Of a stretch of 64,000 nucleotides of DNA, positions 1-8,900 are shown one piece after another (position 1 is the first letter of the stretch; each line of letters starts with the position of its first letter). The DNA lies in the NCBI GenBank assembly GCA_002415085.1, contig DIBV01000017.1, positions 423,818 to 487,817 on the forward strand, in the 5' to 3' direction. This stretch comes from Arsukibacterium sp. UBA5043 (GTDB lineage Bacteria; Pseudomonadota; Gammaproteobacteria; Enterobacterales; Alteromonadaceae). The notes below the pieces were generated by a model, which had not been told where the DNA came from, ran no database searches, and worked only from the letters and a program-made list of their open reading frames with translations. Made by a program: the position numbers and the translations under genes.

Positions 1-857
1 GTACTACCACCGCCCGACCCTATCGCCAGATCAGCAGCCGTTATAAGCTCAGCCATATTACGAGCATCTGTATGCACAACTGTACGCATCGGCATCTGCT
101 TAGCATATGTTTTAAGAGAGTTTAAATCTGGCGCTTTTGAACTGACAACAACATCAATATGCTCCAGATCAGGTAGGTTAAGTTGATGTAATACTTGGAG
201 TACTCGTTCAGAATTATTATCTCTATCAACACCACCAAAGGTAATTAATATAGTCGATAACCGATTATTGTCGCGTTTGCCGATGCTTTTAGCTTGCCAC
301 TTAGCAAACTCTTGCCGTAACAATACATATTTCCCCCCAAGCAAGTGCTGACAAGAGCGAGCAACCCGGGCTGCGTAATCACGTTTATGCACACTTAAGT
401 TGTAATCGAGCAAAAAATCGCAGTCATGTTGTCTGTCGGCCAGATCATCTATTACACATAACCGCTGACAAAACGCTCTGGCTAATGATTCCCAACGTGC
501 ATCTAAGCCATAGTGATCAACAATAATTAATGTGGGCTGTATTTCACTAAAATAGGGTTGACACTGTTTTGCATCTTGCTGCCATGTTGTCCCAAGCCAT
601 GCATGATGAACTACATTTTCATTGCGCTTTTTTAGTTTAGCATTTTTTTCAACGGGTAAAGTAAGCAGATTATAACCACTTTCTTTTACTAAAACACTGT
701 TATTGCCAGGTAAGTCTCTGCATATAAAAAAGCAATTCGCACCACGGCGTCTAAGTTCAGCCGCAAGCGTCAAGCAGCGCATTAAATGACCGTAGCCAAT
801 AACAGCGCTGGAATCTAAGCGAAATACAACGTTTGGAGTTACAGATGAACTTTTCAT
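1..857 (-). CDS. pseG: PseG, UDP-sugar hydrolase of pseudaminic acid synthesis (partial, 3' end off window)
   Basis: This reading frame was translated directly from the sequence. It opens at ATG 855-857 (MKSSSVTPNVVFRLDSS) and stays open to the window edge, giving 285 codons without a stop. The N-terminus has the glycosyltransferase-B signature of PseG (FRLDSSAVIGYGHLMRCLTLA), followed by VIDDLADRQHDCDFLLDYN and ITFGGVDRDN; the last codons read GSGGGST. PseG removes UDP from the 2,4-diacetamido-trideoxy-altrose intermediate just before condensation with PEP. It lies 18 bases after pseF, at the end of the flagellin-modification operon. The C-terminus lies outside the window. Confidence 0.85.
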   Translation of the reverse strand, partial: MKSSSVTPNVVFRLDSSAVIGYGHLMRCLTLAAELRRRGANCFFICRDLPGNNSVLVKESGYNLLTLPVEKNAKLKKRNENVVHHAWLGTTWQQDAKQCQPYFSEIQPTLIIVDHYGLDARWESLARAFCQRLCVIDDLADRQHDCDFLLDYNLSVHKRDYAARVARSCQHLLGGKYVLLRQEFAKWQAKSIGKRDNNRLSTILITFGGVDRDNNSERVLQVLHQLNLPDLEHIDVVVSSKAPDLNSLKTYAKQMPMRTVVHTDARNMAELITAADLAIGSGGGS

Positions 858-875
858 CGCTCCCAGTACCGCATC

Positions 876-1607
876 TTATTCATCGACAGTTGATTTCGGA
901 GATCTAATCGCACCAAACATTAACTCGGCACGTCGCCAGTCATCTTCGGTATCAATATCCTGTACACGATACCGCGGAATAATAACGGCAGCTGTCTGTT
1001 TGGTAAAAATGGGTTTACTCTGCAACCAGGCATCCGATGTACCCCAACAAAATTGCCCAGCGTCATGAAATGTTTTCTCTAGATCTTGCGAACGGGTAGA
1101 AAAAGACCCGGGATTAAGCATTTCTAAATGGGATTGAGTGTCCAACTTTACAGCACGCTGTATCGGAAATTCGAATTCAGTTACAGCTAACGCGAAGTCA
1201 CATTGATCTTCATTTAGCTTTTTGAATCCAAAACTTATATCATCTGAAAAAACGAAAGGTGCTGTTGCATATATACAACAGGCAGCAATTACCTTTCTAG
1301 GCTGCTGACATTGGCCTTCAATAGAAATCGTGTTCAGACTTTTTATAGCATGGCATATGACATCAGCAGTACCAGAAAAGTCGTCCGCTAATATTTGTGG
1401 TCGGATAAATGGAGTTTCAGCACCATATTGGCGGGCAATTGATGCAATCTCTTCATCGTCGGTAGAAACAATCACGCGATCAAAGCAGCCCGAAGCAACT
1501 GCTGCCTCAATAGACCACGCAATAATTGGTTTACCTTCAAAAAGCCGAATGTTCTTTCGCGGAATGCGTTTACTGCCCCCTCTGGCGGGGATAACTGCAA
1601 TGATCAT
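876..1607 (-). CDS. pseF: PseF, CMP-pseudaminic acid cytidylyltransferase
   Basis: This is a 243-residue protein of normal length for the family. It activates pseudaminic acid with CTP to give the sugar nucleotide used to glycosylate flagellin. The N-terminus IIAVIPARGGSKRIPRKN is the nucleotide-binding signature of CMP-sialic-acid-type synthetases, followed by GKPIIAWSIEAA and VSTDDEEIASIA. It overlaps the upstream maf gene by four bases (ATGA), which implies translational coupling, and pseG follows. A CMP-legionaminate or CMP-sialate synthetase is the alternative, but PseG next door favours pseudaminate. Confidence 0.88.
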   Translation of the reverse strand: MIIAVIPARGGSKRIPRKNIRLFEGKPIIAWSIEAAVASGCFDRVIVSTDDEEIASIARQYGAETPFIRPQILADDFSGTADVICHAIKSLNTISIEGQCQQPRKVIAACCIYATAPFVFSDDISFGFKKLNEDQCDFALAVTEFEFPIQRAVKLDTQSHLEMLNPGSFSTRSQDLEKTFHDAGQFCWGTSDAWLQSKPIFTKQTAAVIIPRYRVQDIDTEDDWRRAELMFGAIRSPKSTVDE

Positions 1608-3703
1608 AGCTTAGCCGGTGTCTCTAATTCACTAATAGCTTGTGCCAGACTATAACCACATTTAGTTAAATAGTTTACCCGATAATCTTTTTTAACTGCT
1701 AAGACATAATCGTTCCACAGCGCCATAAACATGCCGAAATATTTTAAGGTCAACTCATCGTCCTGGTAGGAATATAGCATTGTTAACATAGGGCAATGCA
1801 CGTACAGCAAGGAACCTCTGAGCAAATAGTAAAGATGGGAATATTTAGTTTTTTTGTAAGAGAACAAGTAGCGAGCTTGTTTTTTAAGCAAGTTGGCTGC
1901 ACTTTCCCGGCTGGTAAAAGGCCTGCTTCCTATTTCAATTAAGTCATCACAGATAACATCAAATTGATCAAACTCTAGGCTATCGACATCAAACTGTACA
2001 AGATCTCTCGCAAAAAAATCTGCTTTAATCTGTTCTATCACTTGCGACTTGTCTTCAATCGGCTTACCGATCAATACTTCTTGTTCAGTAACAGGGTAAG
2101 CACCTTCTAATTTTGCACCATGGCCAACGTTATAAAAGAATTTTTTAGGGTTTGCTGCAATAATCGCTTCTAAGTGATTTTTAGAAATCATTAAGAGATC
2201 TGTTGCAAGCACATCTTCACCAAGGTTTCCAGGTAGAACGTGCTTAGCACCTGCCACAAGCGGACTTTGATATTTTGAACCTTTATCGTAGTAAAAGCTA
2301 TGTTTTGAGTGTGTTACATTTTTTCTACTACCATTATCAACCCCCACTAAATAGATTTCTTCAAACCCCATCATTGCTGCATATGATAAAGCCGTATTTG
2401 ATACTACCGGGCCGCATGAAGGTAAGGACGGTAAAGCTTGATGGTATTTTTTTAATGTCTGTAACTGAATAAAAACGGTTGCTGATTCAGGTCCTTTAAG
2501 CCCCATGCCCGCCCATTTGTAAAGTGCGGGGATCTCTGGATACATAACATCTACAGTTAATAAATTAATATTTTTGTAGGCACCTAACGGTAATGTCTCT
2601 AGCAATACGTCATAGGTACTCAACGTACGTTCTACAATGACATGAAAATCTGGTGTAACCCCAACTTTTAACAAAGACGCCAAAGCACTGCCTACCGCCA
2701 GAATGATGGCGCTATGCTGCAGCTTTTTAAGTAATTCTACAGAGGCGTCTAAGGAAGGTCCGTTACCAACAATAATCAAAGGCAGTTTTTGATAGGTTTT
2801 TCTTAACTGGCTATTCGCCACAAAAAAAGACACGCCATTTTTTATATTATGTATAGCATGGGCAAGCCCATCTATATTATCGTTATAAAATCCGAAACCT
2901 GATTGAAGCTCAAAATAACGTTCAAAGAACGATTTGATTAATTGGTTAACATCTTTGGATGGGTAATGCTGATAACAAAAACTACGCACCAAACTAAAGG
3001 CACCTATATCACCCGCTATACCATGTAATGAATCGAAAAAATCTTTATACGATAAACCAACCTGAATAAACAAAGCGCCATCATTGGATTCAACATTATG
3101 GATTATTTCCGCCCAGTCTGTACAAAATAGGCTAGCGTAGAACAGCTCAATATCGGGCTCACAGATAAAAAGATAATCAAAGTGGTGGTTTTTTAGCAAA
3201 ATAGGTATGTGATAACCAAGACCAACGCCAAAGATAATTGAACTTGGAAAATGCGACGGAAGCTGCTCGATAAACTGTGGTTTTTCATTATTTAAACTGG
3301 CAATTAAGTTATCGAGTTTTGTCATAAACTGCATATGAATGCGTTTATCAGTGGTATGCCCACCAAAGCCATAACTAGTATAACTGTAATAGCCTTTTTT
3401 AGTATTTTTACTTACTTGCTCAGTGACTTGAACAATAGGATCATCAGCATAAAGTGGCACACTTTGGCCATCTGGGACGTAGTTTCCCATACCAGTTTTC
3501 GTTACGAGTAACTTAAAGCTGGGTTTGGGCTTATACGCTTTTAAGGATGTAGCTAAATCAGGATAGTATTTTTCAAACGCCTGTATATTGGCGTTAAACG
3601 TAAGCTGAGAACTAACACTAAACGCTTTTTCGCGTTTTTTTTGTTCAACTAATTCGAGGTAAGCATGTTCAGCTTCGGCAAGACTTTTTTCGAGGTCAAT
3701 CAT
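1604..3703 (-). CDS. maf: Maf-family motility accessory factor, flagellin glycosyltransferase (DUF115)
   Basis: This 699-residue protein carries the MptE/DUF115 core near residues 307-380, with the motif LPLIIVGNGPSLDAS followed by AIILAVGSALASLLKVGV. In Campylobacter, Aeromonas and Clostridium, Maf proteins transfer nonulosonic acids such as pseudaminic acid onto flagellin before export. The position fits: it lies downstream of the filament chaperones and overlaps pseF by four bases and the FliT-like gene by four bases. The N-terminal ~290 residues form the usual variable Maf domain, which includes FGVGLGYHI and CEPDIELF. The family call is firm. The sugar donor is inferred from pseF and pseG. 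Confidence 0.85.
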   Translation of the reverse strand: MIDLEKSLAEAEHAYLELVEQKKREKAFSVSSQLTFNANIQAFEKYYPDLATSLKAYKPKPSFKLLVTKTGMGNYVPDGQSVPLYADDPIVQVTEQVSKNTKKGYYSYTSYGFGGHTTDKRIHMQFMTKLDNLIASLNNEKPQFIEQLPSHFPSSIIFGVGLGYHIPILLKNHHFDYLFICEPDIELFYASLFCTDWAEIIHNVESNDGALFIQVGLSYKDFFDSLHGIAGDIGAFSLVRSFCYQHYPSKDVNQLIKSFFERYFELQSGFGFYNDNIDGLAHAIHNIKNGVSFFVANSQLRKTYQKLPLIIVGNGPSLDASVELLKKLQHSAIILAVGSALASLLKVGVTPDFHVIVERTLSTYDVLLETLPLGAYKNINLLTVDVMYPEIPALYKWAGMGLKGPESATVFIQLQTLKKYHQALPSLPSCGPVVSNTALSYAAMMGFEEIYLVGVDNGSRKNVTHSKHSFYYDKGSKYQSPLVAGAKHVLPGNLGEDVLATDLLMISKNHLEAIIAANPKKFFYNVGHGAKLEGAYPVTEQEVLIGKPIEDKSQVIEQIKADFFARDLVQFDVDSLEFDQFDVICDDLIEIGSRPFTSRESAANLLKKQARYLFSYKKTKYSHLYYLLRGSLLYVHCPMLTMLYSYQDDELTLKYFGMFMALWNDYVLAVKKDYRVNYLTKCGYSLAQAISELETPAKL

Positions 3704-4026
3704 CTATTTCTATCTATGTGATAAGTTCTTGTTACCTTATTCTCAGACTTTACGCTAGCTATTTGCGAGATACTATCTTTAATTTGATATCTTCGTTTAG
3801 ATAGATCATCTATTAATTTGGCAAAGTTAACTGACAAGGCCCGTAAACGCGCATAGTTAATGGGCTCAATTGAGTTTGGTGCTAAGAATAACTGCTGTAT
3901 CTGTTCGTTAAGACTTTCTAACTGACTCACTGATGACACGTAGTCTTCAGCAACAATGCCCTGTGTCAAAGCAGACAGTTGCTGTTCTGCTAATTCTAAT
4001 TTATCCAACGTTAGATTGCGCCACAT
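3700..4026 (-). CDS. FliT-like flagellar chaperone (FlaI type)
   Basis: This is a small, mostly helical, glutamine- and leucine-rich protein (MWRNLTLDKLELAEQQLSAL). It sits between fliS and maf, where Vibrio-type clusters carry flaI and enterics carry fliT. Such proteins hold FliD subunits before export. The open frame extends back to a GTG at 4056, but that would overlap fliS by 56 bases. The internal ATG at 4026 overlaps by only 26 and lacks no conserved part, so it is preferred. Product length is 108 residues. The function is inferred mainly from position and size. Confidence 0.6.
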   Translation of the reverse strand: MWRNLTLDKLELAEQQLSALTQGIVAEDYVSSVSQLESLNEQIQQLFLAPNSIEPINYARLRALSVNFAKLIDDLSKRRYQIKDSISQIASVKSENKVTRTYHIDRNR

Positions 4027-4435
4027 TTCGCTGATCTTCGGCCTGAAGTTGGGCACTTAGCGGGATTTCATCCCAGGCTGTCTTTATTTGACGAAATAAC
4101 GTAGCAACTTCATCAATAGCCGCTGTAGATTCCTTCTCAATACTTGCATCCACTAAGCGCTCAATCATATAACTGTACAGTGCGTATAGGTTCTGACCTA
4201 ATTCAGGAGACAGAGATTGGTCTAGACAAGATCGTAAAGATTCAAAAATAGCGGAGGCTTTAGATATACTGGCAGCTTTGAGCTCGTAGTCTTTACGTTG
4301 CATAGCACCTTTTGCCAAGGCCAAATTATCCATCACACCCGCCATAAGCATCTGTATAACTTGATAAGGAGAAGCATCAGCCATCCGCGTTTTAGTCGCT
4401 TCTTTCTGATAAAACTTTAGTTTTGCGCTACTCAT
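4001..4435 (-). CDS. fliS: FliS, flagellin export chaperone
   Basis: This 144-residue protein has the FliS helical-bundle pattern: a YQKEATKTRMADASPYQVIQ-like opening, then LMAGVMDNLALAKGAM and LYALYSYMIERLVDAS. FliS binds the C-terminal D0 helix of flagellin in the cytoplasm and prevents early polymerisation. It lies 17 bases after fliD, and the FliT-like gene overlaps its end. Its length is slightly above the usual ~130 because of a short hydrophilic tail. Confidence 0.9.
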   Translation of the reverse strand: MSSAKLKFYQKEATKTRMADASPYQVIQMLMAGVMDNLALAKGAMQRKDYELKAASISKASAIFESLRSCLDQSLSPELGQNLYALYSYMIERLVDASIEKESTAAIDEVATLFRQIKTAWDEIPLSAQLQAEDQRNVAQSNVG

Positions 4436-4452
4436 TTATTCACTCCTTAGGA

Positions 4453-5853
4453 TTATTTTTTACTGGTAAAACCTGGCAACGAGGCCAGTTGCTGTGTGAT
4501 ATAGCTACCAGTGCTTTGCATTTGAGCAATTAATACATCCAAGCTTGCATATTTAGCCCGAAGCCCTGACTCTAACTGACTCATTCGATAATCATGTGAT
4601 TCACGATCATTTTCTATTTGCTTCAAAGACTTATTAAGGTTGTCTTCACGAAATTTAAAACTACCTTTCGATTCAAGATGGGTTTCTAAAAAAGTCTCAA
4701 AGCTTTTAGCAACTCCATTATCGCCAGAGAATAACTTACCTACATTGGAGTAATCTGAAGTTAGCGCTTCAGTAACACTGCGCACTAAACTGCTTTTCTC
4801 TAACTTTCCATCCTTGGTCAAACCGATGCCAACATCAAACAGGGTCTCAAAGCCCCCTGCACCTGAAACGACGGTAGACAAAGAATTGGTCATTTGGCTT
4901 CTGAGGCTACGAATTGCGGAATCACCATATAAAGCAGCACCAACTTTGGTATGGTAATCGATGGTGCCGATAGCATTGTTATAGGAATCAATAAACTCGC
5001 CGAGCAACTTCTCAACACCGGTTTTATCATAATCAACCGTTAATCGGGCTGTTTCAGTACCTTCGCTGACTTTAGTTGCTGTGATAGTGAGATCTTGAAC
5101 CGCATCTTTAAAAATATTAGAACTGCTATTGATGGTAATACCATCAACTTCGATAATGGCATCCTTTGATACGTCAGCTGCAGCAATGGTAAGGCCGCCA
5201 GCCCCACCACCAAACGCAGTAGTAGATAAACTGTCAAGTTCTGCTGTGTCACTGGTAATAGATAAATCATTACCTAAGCCAGTAAGACTAGATGTCACCA
5301 CCAGTTTAGATTCCGGCGTTGCGCCACCGGTGTTTATAATATTTACTGATACCCCAAAGTTCGTTGCTGACTCATTAATTGCAGCACGAACTTCTTCTAA
5401 AGTCGCGCCAGCAGCAATATCAACATCAAAGCTTTTTGAGCCAGCAGCAATAGTTAATTTACCACCATTAGCACTGACAACATCCGTAGGAGACGAAAAA
5501 GCAGCATTAGTTGTGGCACGACTCCCCTGAGCAAGCTGGTTTACTTTGATGTTAAAGTTTCCGGGCGTAGCCGCGTCATTAGTAGCTACAGAAATGATAC
5601 TTCCGGATGCGGGTTGTGTGATGGTATTACTACGCTTAGTAAAGTTTTCAAGGTCGGCAAGTTTTTTTATAATATCTTGAAATGCAGACAGTGAAGATTT
5701 GACAGCACCTAGCCCGGATAACTCAACTGACAAGCGGGTTTTAGACGCCTCAAAACGCTGTACTTTAGGTAAGTCCTCTGCATTAACGGTTGCCTGGATA
5801 ATACTTTCCAAGTCTAACCCTGAACCTACACCAGCTGAAGTTATCGCCGCCAT
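4453..5853 (-). CDS. fliD: FliD, filament cap (HAP2)
   Basis: This 466-residue protein is the filament cap that folds flagellin at the growing tip. The N-terminal FliD_N signature (ITSAGVGSGLDLESIIQATV) and the coiled ends are present. The C-terminal FliD_C part includes LLGEFIDSYNNAIGTIDYHT and the terminal helix MSQLESGLRAKYASLDVLI, followed by SYITQQLASLPGF. It has a short spacer from flaG (24 bases) and leads into fliS. Length is typical. Confidence 0.93.
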   Translation of the reverse strand: MAAITSAGVGSGLDLESIIQATVNAEDLPKVQRFEASKTRLSVELSGLGAVKSSLSAFQDIIKKLADLENFTKRSNTITQPASGSIISVATNDAATPGNFNIKVNQLAQGSRATTNAAFSSPTDVVSANGGKLTIAAGSKSFDVDIAAGATLEEVRAAINESATNFGVSVNIINTGGATPESKLVVTSSLTGLGNDLSITSDTAELDSLSTTAFGGGAGGLTIAAADVSKDAIIEVDGITINSSSNIFKDAVQDLTITATKVSEGTETARLTVDYDKTGVEKLLGEFIDSYNNAIGTIDYHTKVGAALYGDSAIRSLRSQMTNSLSTVVSGAGGFETLFDVGIGLTKDGKLEKSSLVRSVTEALTSDYSNVGKLFSGDNGVAKSFETFLETHLESKGSFKFREDNLNKSLKQIENDRESHDYRMSQLESGLRAKYASLDVLIAQMQSTGSYITQQLASLPGFTSKK

Positions 5854-5877
5854 ATCAGCATGCTCCTGTATTCTTTA

Positions 5878-6333
5878 TTAGGCTTTAAAATTAATTAGTG
5901 CGCCTGCATTATTTAAGTTATCGGCCATTTCGCTAAAAGCTTGAGCCACTCTAACAAAATCTTGCGATGGAATCTCACGAATAAGTTCATTGTTCGTTCT
6001 ATCGATAACTTTAATGATAGGAGGATCACCAAGTTCGTCAAATTCAAACACTAACCTCGTATTAGTAATTGGAATAACCTTATTAATTTGCTCCAAGGTG
6101 TTACGAATTTGATTATTATCAAATACGACCTTAGAGTTTGCAGGCTCAGGCTCAGGCTTAACGACCTCTTTACCATCTTCTTTTTCAGCTTTTAATGCTG
6201 TGGCAGATTTAACCTCTGATATCGCATCCCGCGGGACAACATCTTCACTCAACATTTTATTATTAAGCAAGTTTCTTTCTTGCATAATGTCTGCCAAGCG
6301 AGGGTCTTTGTTAATTAAAGTTTCAACAGACAT
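5878..6333 (-). CDS. flaG: FlaG, filament-length-associated protein
   Basis: This is a 151-residue protein whose C-terminal half matches the FlaG family: LVFEFDELGDPPIIKVID, then NELIREIPSQDFVRVAQAF. FlaG proteins sit between flagellin and fliD in polar-flagellum clusters and limit filament length. The start is set at ATG 6331-6333 because GGAGG lies five bases upstream. The longer frame to 6378 would begin inside a perfect hairpin (6355-6379) and has no ribosome-binding site. Confidence 0.85.
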   Translation of the reverse strand: MSVETLINKDPRLADIMQERNLLNNKMLSEDVVPRDAISEVKSATALKAEKEDGKEVVKPEPEPANSKVVFDNNQIRNTLEQINKVIPITNTRLVFEFDELGDPPIIKVIDRTNNELIREIPSQDFVRVAQAFSEMADNLNNAGALINFKA

Positions 6334-6354
6334 AAAAACCTCCGGCGTAAGGTT

Positions 6355-6379
6355 GTTGGCCAGTATAACACTGGCCAAC
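6355..6379 (-). terminator. Intergenic hairpin between flagellin and flaG
   Basis: A perfect 10-bp stem (GTTGGCCAGT with ACTGGCCAAC) encloses a 5-base loop just after the flagellin stop codon. No U-tract follows on the minus strand, so it may be an mRNA-stabilising or attenuating hairpin that lowers flaG-fliD expression relative to flagellin. It is less likely to be a full terminator. Confidence 0.6.
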
Positions 6380-6389
6380 TAACTATAGC

Positions 6390-7352
6390 TTACCCTAAAA
6401 GCGACAATGCTACCTGTGGACGCTGGTTTGCCTGCGCCAGGATAGTAGTACTTGCTTGTTGCAGGATCTGGTTACGCGTCAATGCCGCAGTTTCAGCGGC
6501 AAAGTCTGCGTCCTGGATCCGGCTACGGGCGCCAGACAGGTTTTCAGCAATATTCGATTGGTTACGAATCGTCGATTGAAACCGGTTTTGCACCGCACCT
6601 AACTCAGCGCGTTTTTTATCAACCACACCGATTAATGCATCCATACCTGCTAGTATGTTTTGCGCATTTGCCTGGCTAGACACACTAATGCCTGTTGCTT
6701 TAAATGATGCTGCAAAAGTTGTAGTTGAAGGAGTACCTACAGCAGAAACGCCTGAGGCAAGTTTTGCTAATGTTTTGCCGCCAACCGTTGATGCCACACC
6801 AGCAATACCTGACAACGTGAAGCCGCCGTTGGAGCTTACGCTGCGACCCGCAGCACTACCGCCTACGTTTTTCATCGTGAAGCCGATAGTTTGAACCGCA
6901 TCCGCACCTACCTGAAAAGTAGCTTTGTATGAACCATCCAGAATATTCTGGCCACCGAAAGTGGTATCTTTAGCGATACGGTTAACTTCAGACATCAGGT
7001 TCCGTATTTCGTCTTGAATCGCCAAACGGTCAGTATCGGTGTTTGAACCGTTCGCCGCTTGTTGAGCCAAAGTACGTACACGCTGGAAAGATGACGTAAT
7101 TTCTTCCATCGCACCTTCAGCAGTTTGTGCTAAAGAAATACCATCGTTAGCATTTCGGATACCCTGGTTCAAACCATTGATTTGACCCGTTAACCGGTTG
7201 CTAATTTGCAAACCTGCAGAATCGTCTGCCGCACTATTAATGCGCAGACCTGATGATAAACGTTTAAACGACGTATCTAGTGAGTTGCCGCTTTGCATCA
7301 ATTGACGCTGTGCGTTTAACGAGCTTACGTTGCTATTGACGTATAAAGCCAT
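6390..7352 (-). CDS. Flagellin, second tandem copy
   Basis: This 320-residue flagellin has the conserved D0/D1 ends: MALYVNSNVSSLNAQRQLM at the start, RLSSGLRINSAADDSAGLQI, then ARSRIQDADFAAETAALTRN and a final TTILAQANQRPQVALSLLG. The central domain is short, with no D2/D3 insertion. It is closely similar to the copy upstream (7716-8681) and differs mainly in the middle third. It has its own sigma-28-like promoter and a ~140-base leader. The serines and threonines of the central region are likely targets of the Maf/Pse glycosylation genes downstream. Confidence 0.95.
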   Translation of the reverse strand: MALYVNSNVSSLNAQRQLMQSGNSLDTSFKRLSSGLRINSAADDSAGLQISNRLTGQINGLNQGIRNANDGISLAQTAEGAMEEITSSFQRVRTLAQQAANGSNTDTDRLAIQDEIRNLMSEVNRIAKDTTFGGQNILDGSYKATFQVGADAVQTIGFTMKNVGGSAAGRSVSSNGGFTLSGIAGVASTVGGKTLAKLASGVSAVGTPSTTTFAASFKATGISVSSQANAQNILAGMDALIGVVDKKRAELGAVQNRFQSTIRNQSNIAENLSGARSRIQDADFAAETAALTRNQILQQASTTILAQANQRPQVALSLLG

Positions 7353-7367
7353 ATGTAGCCTCCAAAA

Positions 7368-7468
7368 TTTAACAGAACTGTTTTGACCATAGCGGTTACC
7401 CGACCACTACAATTAAACAGCATAAGTACTATGATTCAACAGGCCGGTTACCCCACCATTCTGTTAAA
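7368..7468 (-). promoter_or_regulatory. Structured 5' leader of the second flagellin gene
   Basis: A 10-bp inverted repeat (7368-7377 TTTAACAGAA with 7459-7468 TTCTGTTAAA) lies inside the untranslated leader between the sigma-28 promoter and the start codon. It encloses two direct copies of CGGTTACCC (7393-7401 and 7445-7453). The 363-base gap from 7353 to 7715 holds this leader, the promoter at 7501-7527 and the terminator at 7643-7675. Confidence 0.5.
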
Positions 7469-7500
7469 ACAAGGTCACTAATACAGTTCCCCTATAATCT

Positions 7501-7527
7501 GTATCGGCCAGACTTTATAAAGCTTTA
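7501..7527 (-). promoter_or_regulatory. Sigma-28 (FliA) promoter of the second flagellin gene
   Basis: On the minus strand the sequence reads TAAAGCTT, 11 bases, GCCGATAC, close to the FliA consensus TAAAGTTT-N11-GCCGATAA. It lies about 150 bases before the start codon. Confidence 0.75.
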
Positions 7528-7642
7528 GGAAAGTTTTGATTTATTTTAAATTTTGAGGGTACTTCAAGTTAAATACGTATTTATCATAAACTTGAGGTGA
7601 TCATTGATGTTATTTGATAAAAATAATTCTTAACCAATACAT

Positions 7643-7675
7643 AAAAAAGCCTGCAGCATTACCCATGCTGCAGGC
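7643..7675 (-). terminator. Rho-independent terminator of the first flagellin gene
   Basis: An 11-bp stem (GCCTGCAGCAT with ATGCTGCAGGC) and 5-base loop are followed by six U on the minus strand. It lies 41 bases past the stop of the 7716-8681 flagellin and separates the two flagellin transcripts. Confidence 0.9.
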
Positions 7676-7715
7676 TTTTCCTTTTAAATGCTCCGCGCTG
7701 CGCTCGTCGTAGGTA

Positions 7716-8681
7716 TTAACCCTGCAGTAAGCTTAACGCCGCCTGTGGCCGCTGATTCGCCTGCGCCAGAATCGTGGTAGTGGCCTGTTGTAAAATCTGG
7801 TTACGTGTCAGCATTGCCGTTTCTGCAGCAAAGTCTGCATCTTTTATCCGTGACTTAGCACCAGACAAATTCTCTGAAATGTTCGCCTGGTTACGAATGG
7901 TTGATTGAAAACGATTTTGCACGGCACCCAACTCCGCCCGCTTTTTATCTACAACTGCAACCAATGCATCCATACCGGCTAACACGTTTTGTGCATTTGC
8001 CTGGCTAGATACACTTATGCCCGTTGCTCTAAATGATGTTGCAAACGTTGTACTTGTAGGAACACCTATTGCAGAAATACCTGACGCAAGCTTTGCCAGC
8101 GACACCCCGCCAACCGCAGACGCAATACTCGCAACACCTGATAAAGTAAAGCCACCATTCGTACTTAAGCTTCGATTCGCGGCTGTACCGCCTACACTCC
8201 TCATGCTAAAACCAATGGTTTGAACCGCATCGGCACCAACCTGGAACGAGGCCTTATAGGTACCGTCTAGCAAATTCTGCCCACCAAAGGTAGTATCTTT
8301 TGCAACACGGTTTACTTCTGCCATCAAATTACGAAGTTCATCCTGAATGGCTAATCGGTCTGTATCGGTATTTGAGCCGTTCGCCGCTTGCTGCGCCAGG
8401 GTACGAACCCGCTGGAACATCGAGGTTACTTCTTCCAGTGCACCTTCTGCTGTCTGAGCTAATGAAATACCATCGTTGGCATTCCGGTTGCCTTGATTTA
8501 AGCCCTGAATTTGTGACTCCAGCCGGTCTGAAATCTGCAAGCCTGCCGCATCATCCGCGGCACTGTTAATCCGCAAACCAGAAGATAAACGTTTAAACGA
8601 GGTGTCCAGGGCGTTACCGCTGTTCATTAACTGACGCTGTGCATTTAACGCGCTGATGTTGCTGTTGACGTATAAAGCCAT
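7716..8681 (-). CDS. Flagellin, first tandem copy
   Basis: This 321-residue flagellin starts MALYVNSNISALNAQRQLM and carries RLSSGLRINSAADDAAGLQI. It ends TTILAQANQRPQAALSLLQG. Both terminal coiled-coil regions are intact and the variable centre is short (about 320 residues in all, versus ~500 in Salmonella). It is transcribed alone: a sigma-28-like promoter lies upstream at 8758-8784 and a strong terminator follows at 7643-7675. The second paralogue lies 363 bases downstream. Two near-identical flagellins are common in polar-flagellate gammaproteobacteria. Confidence 0.95.
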   Translation of the reverse strand: MALYVNSNISALNAQRQLMNSGNALDTSFKRLSSGLRINSAADDAAGLQISDRLESQIQGLNQGNRNANDGISLAQTAEGALEEVTSMFQRVRTLAQQAANGSNTDTDRLAIQDELRNLMAEVNRVAKDTTFGGQNLLDGTYKASFQVGADAVQTIGFSMRSVGGTAANRSLSTNGGFTLSGVASIASAVGGVSLAKLASGISAIGVPTSTTFATSFRATGISVSSQANAQNVLAGMDALVAVVDKKRAELGAVQNRFQSTIRNQANISENLSGAKSRIKDADFAAETAMLTRNQILQQATTTILAQANQRPQAALSLLQG

Positions 8682-8757
8682 GGTGTTTCTCCTGATAACG
8701 TATTTGAGCTGCTAACCACCACCTTGGAACTATTGTGATGATTTGCCTGATACTTAG

Positions 8758-8784
8758 TTATCGGAGCGCGAATTGGAAACTTTA
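8758..8784 (-). promoter_or_regulatory. Sigma-28 (FliA) promoter of the first flagellin gene
   Basis: The minus strand reads TAAAGTTT, 11 bases, TCCGATAA. The -35 box is perfect and one base is off in the -10 box. It sits about 75 bases before the start codon. Confidence 0.85.
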
Positions 8785-8846
8785 AAGTTTTTTATAAAAA
8801 ATTATAAAAAGAAGCTTTTGATTGGTTATTTGAGCGAAGCATTAAT

Positions 8847-8874
8847 AAAAACAAACCGGCAAGGTTTTGCCGGT
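8847..8874 (-). terminator. Terminator after flgL
   Basis: An 8-bp stem (ACCGGCAA with TTGCCGGT) with a 4-base loop is followed on the minus strand by a U-rich run. It lies 27 bases past the flgL stop and ends the flgF-flgL transcript before the flagellin promoter. Confidence 0.8.
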
Positions 8875-8900
8875 CATAGTGGTTGATGAGGATTAATGCG

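Noticed and set aside
6334..6378. Longer flaG start at 6378
   Set aside because: It lies in a perfect hairpin with no ribosome-binding site; the ATG at 6333 has GGAGG at the correct distance.
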